Below are positions 1 to 5,896 of a DNA stretch of 34,222 nucleotides, piece after piece. Each line of letters starts with the position of its first letter. Within the stretch, counting starts at the first letter, position 1. Source of the stretch: Bacteroidota bacterium (lineage in GTDB: Bacteria > Bacteroidota > Bacteroidia > Bacteroidales > GCA-2748055); NCBI GenBank assembly GCA_024244665.1, contig JAAEOI010000034.1:1-34222 (forward strand), read 5' to 3'. The notes under the pieces are model-generated. The model saw only the letters and a list, made by a program, of their open reading frames with translations. It made no database searches and was not told the DNA's origin. Made by a program: the position numbers and the translations under genes.

Positions 1-72
1 ATTGGCTCAAAGAAAGTCAAGAGAAAGGTGCTTGAAGCCTTGACATTTCAGCTTGGGATCAATATTGAGTAG
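1..72 (+). CDS. C-terminal end of an unidentified protein (partial)
   Basis: An open frame enters from the left edge and ends at a TAG stop at 70-72, giving 23 residues (IGSKKVKRKV, then LEALTFQLGINIE). It lies 47 nt upstream of an attC site on the same strand, which is where the last gene of an integron cassette would end. The fragment is too short to assign to a family. The open frame and its position are seen; membership of an upstream cassette is inferred. Confidence 0.45.
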   Translation: MGSKKVKRKVLEALTFQLGINIE

Positions 73-119
73 AATTCCCTCAATTGCATCCATAGCGTAA
101 ATCAATTATCGGCAACGCT

Positions 120-174
120 GTAGAACAATACGCTAGAACCGGCCGCTTCGCGGCGGCTTAATTCCACGTTCTAT
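120..174 (+). other. Integron attC recombination site (upstream cassette boundary)
   Basis: R'' is GTAGAAC (120-126) and R' is GTTCTAT (168-174), imperfect complements with the diagnostic AAC/GTT triplets. Between them is a hairpin: GCCGC (142-146), loop TTC, GCGGC (150-154), with an unpaired G at 141 on the L'' side as expected for an attC. The central part, including GCCGCTTCGCGGC and GGCTTAATTC, closely resembles aadA-type attC sites from memory. The cut point would lie between G168 and T169. The orientation places the cassette gene to the left (1-72) and the next cassette to the right. Confidence 0.8.
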
Positions 175-269
175 ACACCATGAAAACCATCACCTGTAAG
201 AAAGCGAGGTAATATATTTATGGGTCTGTTGCAATGACATTTTATACTAGATGAAATTCATATCCAAAT

Positions 270-301
270 ATTGCATTGAGTAAACTAATTAGTTAACTTT
301 G
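270..301 (+). promoter_or_regulatory. Cassette promoter for the toxin-antitoxin operon
   Basis: A -7 box TAACTTTG (294-301) fits the Bacteroidota consensus TAnnTTTG exactly. An ATTG (270-273) lies 20 nt upstream, the right spacing for a -33 TTTG element. The ATG of the toxin begins 4 nt after the box, so transcription would start at or next to the start codon. Confidence 0.55.
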
Positions 302-305
302 CTTA

Positions 306-647
306 ATGGAACGGCGTGTCATTGTTTATAAGAATTACTTCCTTGATTTCTATAAGAAGCAAGACAATAAAGTCCAGGAGAAGATTGAATATGTGCTTGA
401 CTTAATAAGATTTGAGAAAAGAGTCCCCATCAAATTTCTCAAGTTTTTAGAAAACACTGATGGGATATACGAAGTCAAGGTTATCACTACGTTCAAAAGC
501 ATTCGAATACTATGTTTTTTTGATAAAGGGAAATTGGTAGTTCTGACAAACTGTTTCGTAAAGAAATCACAGAAGACACCAAGAAAAGAAATTAAACTGG
601 CTGAGAAACTTAAGAAGGAATACCTGAATGAAAAATATGGAGGCTAG
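306..647 (+). CDS. RelE/ParE-superfamily (HigB-like) toxin
   Basis: The 113-residue basic protein has the size and order of type II toxins of the RelE/HigB (Gp49-like) group: YKNYFLDFYKKQ near the N terminus, then GIYEVKVITTFKSIRILCFF (about residues 53-72), a LVVLTNCFVKKSQKTP strand and a lysine-rich helix at the end (PRKEIKLAEKLKKEY). This family usually acts as a ribosome-associated mRNA interferase. The toxin gene comes first and overlaps the antitoxin gene by 20 nt, the HigBA order. The start at 306 follows a TAnnTTTG box by 4 nt with no room for a leader. The function is assigned from family features and gene pairing. Confidence 0.8.
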   Translation: MERRVIVYKNYFLDFYKKQDNKVQEKIEYVLDLIRFEKRVPIKFLKFLENTDGIYEVKVITTFKSIRILCFFDKGKLVVLTNCFVKKSQKTPRKEIKLAEKLKKEYLNEKYGG

Positions 648-942
648 CGTCATGAAAAACACTACGAATTTTGAAAATATTCTTACGGATAAATACGGTA
701 AAAAAGGTACACCGGCAAGAGAAAAGTATGATGCAGACTCTCTTGCCTTTAGGCTTGGGGTAATGCTAAAAGAAGCCAGGCAAGAAGCAAAAATAACCCA
801 GGAAGAACTTGCAATAAAAACGGGAACAAAAAAAAGCTATATCTCGAGAATTGAAAGAGGGAAGAGTGATATTCAGATATCCACATTCCACAAACTCATT
901 GAGATTGGACTTGGTAAGAATCTGAACATCACTATTGGATAA
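628..942 (+). CDS. XRE/HigA-like antitoxin
   Basis: The 104-residue protein carries an Xre-type helix-turn-helix at about residues 45-95 (LGVMLKEARQEAKITQEELA, IKTGTKKSYISRIERG, KSDIQISTFHKLIEIGLGK). The N-terminal half is short and charged and probably contacts the toxin. Translation is likely coupled to the overlapping toxin gene. An alternative ATG at 652 (residue 9) would almost remove the overlap. HigA-type antitoxins usually repress their own operon, but no operator palindrome is obvious around the promoter. It is the last gene of the cassette and ends 58 nt before the R'' of the downstream attC. Confidence 0.82.
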   Translation: MKNMEASVMKNTTNFENILTDKYGKKGTPAREKYDADSLAFRLGVMLKEARQEAKITQEELAIKTGTKKSYISRIERGKSDIQISTFHKLIEIGLGKNLNITIG

Positions 943-1000
943 TAGTGCTACAGTATCTATTGTATGCGACATTATTAATTCTCTACAGTGTGTATGGGAT

Positions 1001-1050
1001 ATAGAACAAATCATTAAAGCCGACTGCTCACGCGGCGGCTTTTACAATAG
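1001..1050 (+). other. Integron attC site with a lost downstream R' partner
   Basis: R'' is ATAGAAC (1001-1007). The stem pairs AAAGCCG (1016-1022) with CGGCTTT (1036-1042), leaves A1023 unpaired on the L'' side, and continues CTGC/GCGG with a TCAC loop. The cassette should end at G1050. The bases after it (CAAAGA) do not resemble the expected TTRRRY, so the next cassette has been replaced or deleted, or this is insertion at a secondary site. The same hairpin, AAAGCCG...CGGCTTTT, could also end transcription of the toxin-antitoxin operon. Confidence 0.7.
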
Positions 1051-1290
1051 CAAAGATCTTTTTTTTAGGGTTAATTGTGTTAAGTTAAACTTAGCATATT
1101 GACCTTTGGAAACGAGAACGACGGCGGCTAGATAGATTTTATATCATATCGTAACTAAGGCATCTCCGTTTCCATTTCTGTTTTCTTTAGAGTCTGGACA
1201 GTACTTAAGGCTATCAATTGGATAAGCAAGTGTAAGACAAAAGGAAAGGCGAGGGAGAAATCAGGTTAGCCAAACCTAAATTCTCAAACT
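1051..1290. other. Non-coding stretch between attC and IS110 remnant
   Basis: No credible gene is visible. The stretch contains an oligo-T run (1059-1066), a short inverted repeat TAAGTT-A-AACTTA (1081-1093) and an isolated CGGCGGCT (about 1121-1128) without an attC partner arm. It lies directly upstream of a transposase start. IS110-group elements carry a long non-coding left end that specifies a guide (bridge) RNA, so this could be such an end. That is inference; no fold was computed. Confidence 0.3.
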
Positions 1291-1531
1291 ATGAATGAAA
1301 TTATCAAACAATGTGTTGGAATCGACATCTCAAAAGACACGTTCACCGTGTGTGTATGCAGGAGTGATCTTTCGGGGAAAGATGCTGGTATTGATCTATA
1401 CTTTGTGGAAGAAGGATGAAGAGTATGTAGAAGACTATGAAAACAAAGCAGGCAGGGGATTATCCAACCTGCCTGCACAGGATGAACTTCCGACGAGTAG
1501 TCAGAAGCTCTCCTTTGTTTACGAAATTTAG
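1291..1531 (+). pseudogene. IS110-family transposase, internally deleted
   Basis: From ATG 1291 the frame reads MNEIIKQCVGIDISKDTFTV and runs to LSGK. GIDISKDTF is the typical start of IS110-family DEDD transposases, with the first catalytic Asp. At about 1379-1385 the reading shifts frame and continues as GKMLVLIYTLWKKDEEYVED, typical of the C-terminal end of the same family, stopping at 1529-1531. Roughly 300 residues, including the other catalytic acids and the Ser domain, are missing. The element cannot encode an active transposase. The junction keeps a GGGAAA that would code for GK in both parts. Confidence 0.72.
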
Positions 1532-1534
1532 AAA

Positions 1535-1558
1535 AAAATCCAAAAACGTTTGGATTTT
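1535..1558 (+). terminator. AT-rich hairpin after the IS110 remnant
   Basis: A perfect 10-bp inverted repeat, AAAATCCAAA (1535-1544) and TTTGGATTTT (1549-1558), with loop AACG. The stem ends in a T run on both strands, so it may act as a bidirectional terminator or mark the IS right end. Confidence 0.45.
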
Positions 1559-1616
1559 AATACAGTACCTTTTAATACTGATAATTCAGTATCTTTGGGC
1601 ATAGGCTTCAGATCCA

Positions 1617-1793
1617 ATGAAAAAGGTGGTTACAAAGCGCGATTTAAAGGATAGTTCACATTTGGATGATCTAGCATATTGGCTTAATCGCCCTGCTGAA
1701 GAACGAATCTCTGCTGTAGAAATATTAAGGCGCCAATACTATGGAAGTTCAGAAAGACTTCAAAGAGTTTCTCGCGTTGTTGAACGCACATGA
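1617..1793 (+). CDS. Small protein of unknown function paired with a nucleotidyltransferase
   Basis: A 58-codon ORF starts at ATG 1617 (MKKVVTKRDLKDSSHLDDLA) and ends at TGA 1791-1793, overlapping the following nucleotidyltransferase gene by 53 nt in another frame. Its second half (YWLNRPAEERISAVEILRRQ, then YYGSSERLQRVSRVVER) resembles short proteins that I recall being encoded just before such nucleotidyltransferases, with the LRRQ-YG-LQRV pattern. The overlap implies translational coupling. Its role is unknown; an antitoxin-like or partner-subunit role is possible by analogy with MNT/HEPN pairs, although it has no HEPN motif. Confidence 0.6.
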   Translation: MKKVVTKRDLKDSSHLDDLAYWLNRPAEERISAVEILRRQYYGSSERLQRVSRVVERT

Positions 1794-2190
1794 GGTAGAT
1801 TTCATGATAGTTGGGGGCTATGCATTAGCATACCATGGCGCTCCACGATACACAGGCGACATTGATGTCTTCATTAAGTCGGATAGCAAAAATGCTCAGC
1901 GTATTATCAAGGTTTTAGAGGAATTCGGATTCAGCTCGCTTGAGCTTTCAAGCGCTGACTTTCAGAAAAAGGATAGGGTGGTTCAACTAGGGCTTCCCCC
2001 TGTACGCATTGATATTATAACTTCCATAAGTGGAGTAAGCTGGGAACAAGCTGACGCTTCAAAAGAACCTGGAATGTATGGCGATGTACCTGTGTTCTAT
2101 ATTGGCAAGAATCAATACGTAGCGAATAAGAAGGCCACAGGCCGTCCCAAAGATATCGCAGACATTGAAGCTCTGGGGGAAGAAGATTAA
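1741..2190 (+). CDS. Minimal nucleotidyltransferase (DUF6036/AbiEii-like)
   Basis: The 149-residue protein has the nucleotidyltransferase signature: GGYALAYHG (residues 25-33) followed by TGDIDVFI with D40 and D42 as metal ligands, and a third acid D91 in VRIDII. The C terminus has GRPKDIADIEAL (about 134-145), common in single-domain members of this superfamily. Such proteins transfer nucleotides to proteins or RNA in toxin-antitoxin and abortive infection systems, or act in unknown processes. It overlaps the small upstream ORF. The low-GC setting and neighbouring mobile remnants suggest acquired DNA. Confidence 0.72.
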   Translation: MEVQKDFKEFLALLNAHEVDFMIVGGYALAYHGAPRYTGDIDVFIKSDSKNAQRIIKVLEEFGFSSLELSSADFQKKDRVVQLGLPPVRIDIITSISGVSWEQADASKEPGMYGDVPVFYIGKNQYVANKKATGRPKDIADIEALGEED

Positions 2191-2210
2191 AAGCAGAACA
2201 AAGAACTGTG

Positions 2211-2411
2211 CTAAATTCCAAACGATTTTCCACCGAAATCACTGAGCACAAAAGCGCCCTCTCCTATAGAATCAATAAGTACCCCGGTATCAAACAGCTC
2301 ACCTGCTTCTTCCCGATAAAGCAACTTATCTGAGACTATATTTAACTCAAACCACGACTTTCCAGGTTCCTCATAGGTAATAGCGTGAATATTTACGGTT
2401 CGATGTAATAA
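2211..2411 (-). pseudogene. C-terminal remnant of an unidentified gene
   Basis: On the minus strand a 66-codon open frame without a start codon runs to a TAG at 2213-2211. The translation is protein-like (HAITYEEPGKSWFELNIVSD, KLLYREEAGELFDTGVLIDS and an SDFGGKSFGI end) and recalls beta-rich tails of secreted enzymes. It follows the sulfatase stop by 14 nt on the same strand and is preceded in frame by a stop. It is probably what remains of the next gene of the sulfatase operon. The family was not recognised. Confidence 0.35.
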
Positions 2412-2425
2412 TTACAGAAAAGACT

Positions 2426-3952
2426 TTAATCCCCCAGCGTTTCCAGGTGGAACCGCTCTAATTCTGCGGGTATGTGCTCGTGGCTCATGATCGACTCAAT
2501 CTCCCGGATAAGATCGGGATGACCGGCAGCCACATCATGCTCTTCACGAATATCTTCATCCAGGTTGTAGAGTTTCAGTGTAAGGTTCCCTTTTCGAATT
2601 CCCGTACGGATCGCTTTCCACGGACCCATCCTGACGGCCTGTTGTCCGCCCGACTCAGGAAACTCCCAGTAGAGCCAGGGATGCTTTTCCTGCTTTTCCG
2701 ACCCCAATAGTTCAGGAAGGTAACTGATCCCATCCACACCGTCCGGGATCTCTGCACCGGTAATTTCACACAGCGTGGGTAGCAGGTCCTGGAAACAAGA
2801 AATATGACCGGAGCCGGAACCAGGCATAATCCTACCCGGCCAGCTTGCTACCAGGGGCACCCGAATCCCACCCTCATACAAAAATCCCTTTCCCCTTCCC
2901 CGTTCTTCGTTGAAGGGACCACCTGAATTAAACCAGGGTGAATCGGTACCTCCATTGTAGGTAGGACCATTGTCGGAGGAGAATATGATCAATGTGTTTT
3001 CGTAGAGTCCATCCTCTTTTAACTTTTCAACCAGCTGACCGATCCGCTCATCCAGGTAGGAGATCATGGCAGCATAGGTGGCATGCGGATAGCGAGCCGG
3101 GAAATACCCCATTTCGCCAGTGTAAGGAGGCTCATCTCCGAACTTTTCCACATAATAGTTCACCCAGCGTTCAGGTGCCTGAAGGGCTACATGGGGAATG
3201 GGCGATGCCCAGTAGAGGAAAAAGGGCCCCTCCCTCTCCCTGTCCAGGAAACGGATCATCGCTTCATACATCACATCCGGGGCGTATGAGGAGAGATTAA
3301 AATCGGAATAGCTATCCGGGTTCAGCGGATCGGCACCGGCCTCAAACTTTGAATGAGGTGCGATGGTGTCATTTCCAAGGGCGATCCGGTTCTCATCCAG
3401 GTAGAGAAACACAGGGTAGTAGGTGTGGGCCTGGCGCTGACAATTGTATCCGCAAAAGAAGTCAAAACCCTGTCGGGTTGGAATACTCCCGGTATGAGGG
3501 GCTCCCAATCCCCACTTGCCAATCATGCCTGTGGCATACCCCTGAGCCTGCAGGATTTTTCCTATGGTTATGGTTTCACGTGGTAATGGGCGCTGACCCT
3601 CCAGGGTGGAATCGGCAATCATTGCCCTGTAGTCCCACACCTCTCCCCTTTCGCGCCACTCATCATTCCCCCGGATATAGGCATGTCCGCTGTGTTTACC
3701 TGTAAGCAATACGCAGCGCGACGGTGCACAGACCGGTGAGCCTGAATAGTGATCGGTGAACATCATCCCCGACTCTGCCAGCCTGTCGATATTGGGGGTT
3801 TCGATCAAATCTGATCCGTAACACCCCAGATCGCCATAACCCAGGTCGTCGGCCAGGATGAAAATGATATTAGGCTTATCCGGTTGATTTGAACGGTTTG
3901 CTTTGCAACCGGCAATAATTAACAATACTGTAATAATAAAGAAGCTTCTCAT
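2426..3952 (-). CDS. Lipoprotein sulfatase (family S1, formylglycine-dependent)
   Basis: The 508-residue protein begins with a lipoprotein signal (LLIIAGC, Cys16). The alkaline-phosphatase-fold sulfatase core has the metal ligands ILADDLGYGD (D35, D36) and the maturation motif C75-A-P-S-R, whose Cys is converted to formylglycine. IGKWGLG (about 144-150), a PIPHVALQAP segment and IFSSDNGPTY (metal site) follow in order, then RGKGFLYEGGIRVPL. It should remove sulfate esters from glycans outside the inner membrane. The exact S1 subfamily and substrate cannot be read here. It is transcribed with the second sulfatase (4191-5783), separated by a gene remnant. The required maturase (anSME) is not in the window. 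Confidence 0.93.
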   Translation of the reverse strand: MRSFFIITVLLIIAGCKANRSNQPDKPNIIFILADDLGYGDLGCYGSDLIETPNIDRLAESGMMFTDHYSGSPVCAPSRCVLLTGKHSGHAYIRGNDEWRERGEVWDYRAMIADSTLEGQRPLPRETITIGKILQAQGYATGMIGKWGLGAPHTGSIPTRQGFDFFCGYNCQRQAHTYYPVFLYLDENRIALGNDTIAPHSKFEAGADPLNPDSYSDFNLSSYAPDVMYEAMIRFLDREREGPFFLYWASPIPHVALQAPERWVNYYVEKFGDEPPYTGEMGYFPARYPHATYAAMISYLDERIGQLVEKLKEDGLYENTLIIFSSDNGPTYNGGTDSPWFNSGGPFNEERGRGKGFLYEGGIRVPLVASWPGRIMPGSGSGHISCFQDLLPTLCEITGAEIPDGVDGISYLPELLGSEKQEKHPWLYWEFPESGGQQAVRMGPWKAIRTGIRKGNLTLKLYNLDEDIREEHDVAAGHPDLIREIESIMSHEHIPAELERFHLETLGD

Positions 3953-3957
3953 ACCAT

Positions 3958-4180
3958 TTATTTAAACCAGATATTCATTTTACCGGAATCCCGGTTTGCC
4001 CGGGCATAGCCAGCTATCGATGGAACAAACCTGGAGAGGTTGGAGGGACAGAAGGAGCAATCGAACCGGAGTGATCGGGTAATCACAAGCTTTCTCCTCC
4101 ACAGAGGAAGTGCAACTCTCCAAAAGAGTCATTCCATTTAAGAGTGCAATAATAAGGATAGAGGTGCTGTTAAGTTTCAT
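3958..4180 (-). pseudogene. Collapsed gene, possibly GH127/DUF1680 glycosidase
   Basis: On the minus strand, ATG at 4180 opens a lipoprotein signal (MKLNSTSILIIALLNGMTLL, then ESC) followed by DYPITPV, like the N terminus of GH127 (DUF1680) proteins. A second frame then gives IAGYARANRDSGKMNIWF and stops at 3960-3958. This resembles the YYAWANRG-GEM-VWL block near the end of the same family. The 223-bp length is not a multiple of three, consistent with a frame change at an internal deletion removing about 600 codons. It sits 5 nt from the downstream sulfatase start. The family call rests on short matches. Confidence 0.42.
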
Positions 4181-4190
4181 GGTGTCAATG

Positions 4191-5783
4191 TTAATCTGAC
4201 GTAACAAAGCTACCCCACCAGTTGTTACCGGGATCAAAATCCGCAGAAAGAAATCTCATTCTCTGCCTTTCAAGGGCAGGCAATTTTCTGATCTGGATCT
4301 CCTCCAGGTAAGCAGCCTCCTTCTCCGGATCATATTCAGGATCCGGCTCCGGGAAACGGGCTCCCACCTCCACCAGGAAAGTGAACAATTCATCATGCAG
4401 CACTTCAATCACATCAGGCTTATCAGCTGAAATATCATTTTCCTCGCCAATATCCAGTTTAAGATTATAAAGTTCCTCTCTCCCATCTTCATAGTAATGG
4501 ATTAGTTTCCACTCCCCCCTCCTGATAACGGAGGAAGGCTCGCCACCCTGATTCCCGTAGTGGGGATAGTGCCAGATCAGGGGCCTCTCAGGAATGGATT
4601 CTCCATTAAGAAGCGGAACCAGGCTTTTGCCATCCACGTGTTCCTCCGGGCGTAACTCCTCTCCTGCCAACTCCAGGATGGTGGGATAAAAATCAGTGCC
4701 TGAAACAGGCACACTGCACTCTGCCCCCCGGTGGTTCATCCATGGAACCCAAATCAGATAGGGCTCCCTGATCCCGCCTTCAAACTGGTATCCTTTCCCC
4801 GCCCTGAGGGGAAGGTTGCTGGTGGAAAAGCCATCCCCGGCAGCCACCCCGCCATTGTCAGAGGTAAAGATCACGATGGTATTCTCATCCAGGTCCATGT
4901 CGTCAAGGGCCGAAATGACCAATCCGATGGCATCATCCATCTGCTCCACAAGACCAGCATAGACCGGGTTGTCCTGAGTCTGCCGTATAGGAAGATATTT
5001 CCCCATTTCAAATCCCTCCGGGGCGATCCCATGCAGGGCTGCTTTATCCCTGTACTTTCCCCATTTATCCCGGGTGGTTTGAATCGGACCATGAACCGCG
5101 TAAAAGGAGAGAAATGCAAAAAATGGCTGTCCGGTTGAGTCAGGATGATTCTCTGATATGAACCCGGCTGTCTCCCTGGCCAATCGCATGGAGAGGTTCT
5201 CCCCCGTTGCCCCGTCCTGCATGTTCGGATTCTTATATGGTGAGAAATAACCTCCCCTCGGGCTGCCTGCATCCCAGCCCCCCTTATTGATATCAAAACC
5301 ATGATCTTCGGGCCATGAACCCCTGCCGCCCAGGTGCCATTTTCCCGCAAAGAAGGTCTTATACCCGGCCTCGCGCATGGCTTCCGGCAAAGTAAGATAT
5401 GCCGAATCGAGCTTGTGTTCATATTCAGCAGGCAGTAATTTGTTATACCGGTTCTGCTTCCTCCACTCTTCCCCGCTTCGTGCACCGATCCAGTCAGTAA
5501 TCCCATGGCGGGCAGGGAAACGACCCGACATAATGCTGGCCCTCGACGGACTGCAAACCTGGCAGGCGGCATAACCATCGGTAAAGACCATGGCCCCTCC
5601 CGCTATCCGATCAAGGTTTGGGGTTTCATAGTAGTTACTGCCAGCTGAGCTCATATCGTGATATCCGAAATCATCAGCCAGGATGAACAGCACGTTGGGT
5701 CTTTCAATGGATAATTTGCCCGGGTTGCACCCATAAAAGAAAGATGTTATAAAGATGAGTAATGCGAGAGACTTTAAATTCAT
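4191..5783 (-). CDS. Lipoprotein sulfatase (family S1, formylglycine-dependent)
   Basis: The 530-residue protein has a lipoprotein signal (FFYGC, Cys19), FILADDFGYHD (D37, D38), the formylglycine motif C77-S-P-S-R and AGKWHLGG (about 144-151). It continues with DAGSPRGGYFSPYKNP, VHGPIQTT, IFTSDNGG and AGKGYQFEGGIREPY. This order is that of arylsulfatase-A-like enzymes; the SPRGGY..PYKNP block recalls the large S1_16-type group, which includes galactan sulfatases, but I cannot fix the subfamily. The C-terminal 40 residues are an extra charged tail (PEPDPEYDPEKEAAYLEEIQ). It is the first gene of a minus-strand operon divergent from the HzsA-like gene. Confidence 0.93.
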   Translation of the reverse strand: MNLKSLALLIFITSFFYGCNPGKLSIERPNVLFILADDFGYHDMSSAGSNYYETPNLDRIAGGAMVFTDGYAACQVCSPSRASIMSGRFPARHGITDWIGARSGEEWRKQNRYNKLLPAEYEHKLDSAYLTLPEAMREAGYKTFFAGKWHLGGRGSWPEDHGFDINKGGWDAGSPRGGYFSPYKNPNMQDGATGENLSMRLARETAGFISENHPDSTGQPFFAFLSFYAVHGPIQTTRDKWGKYRDKAALHGIAPEGFEMGKYLPIRQTQDNPVYAGLVEQMDDAIGLVISALDDMDLDENTIVIFTSDNGGVAAGDGFSTSNLPLRAGKGYQFEGGIREPYLIWVPWMNHRGAECSVPVSGTDFYPTILELAGEELRPEEHVDGKSLVPLLNGESIPERPLIWHYPHYGNQGGEPSSVIRRGEWKLIHYYEDGREELYNLKLDIGEENDISADKPDVIEVLHDELFTFLVEVGARFPEPDPEYDPEKEAAYLEEIQIRKLPALERQRMRFLSADFDPGNNWWGSFVTSD

Positions 5784-5884
5784 GGTTTAAATCTTTAACC
5801 GAAATTTCATTAAAAAAACAGAAGTATCAAAACAAACCCATCCATTAAGAATGTAATACTGCTTCATGGCGTTGGAATTATTGC

Positions 5885-5892
5885 TAATTTTG
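5885..5892 (+). promoter_or_regulatory. Possible -7 box for the HzsA-like gene
   Basis: TAATTTTG matches TAnnTTTG and lies 4 nt before the ATG at 5897, the same spacing as in the toxin cassette. No clear -33 TTTG is found at 19-21 nt upstream, so it may be chance. Confidence 0.3.
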
Positions 5893-5896
5893 AACC

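Larger units (their letters stand above)
169..1050 (+). mobile_element. Complete integron gene cassette carrying a toxin-antitoxin module
   Basis: The 882-bp segment starts at T169, just after the G of the upstream R', and ends at G1050 in the downstream attC. In both sites the terminal G lies exactly 8 nt after GGCTT. In a true cassette the 5' six bases belong to its own R' and should pair with its own R''. Here G168 plus TTCTAT is the exact reverse complement of ATAGAAC at 1001-1007. It carries one toxin-antitoxin operon with its own promoter, the usual form of array-stabilising cassettes. No integron integrase is in the window, so this is either the edge of an array or a cluster of attC sites without an integrase. 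Confidence 0.78.

Noticed and set aside
1105..1130. CGGCGGCT near 1121 as a third attC site
   Set aside because: It resembles the L' arm, but no L'' arm, R'' or R' boxes were found at suitable distances.
4871..5578. 235-codon ORF in another frame of the second sulfatase
   Set aside because: It lies inside a conserved sulfatase gene and its translation, rich in Arg, Gly and Pro, is typical of a frame shadow.
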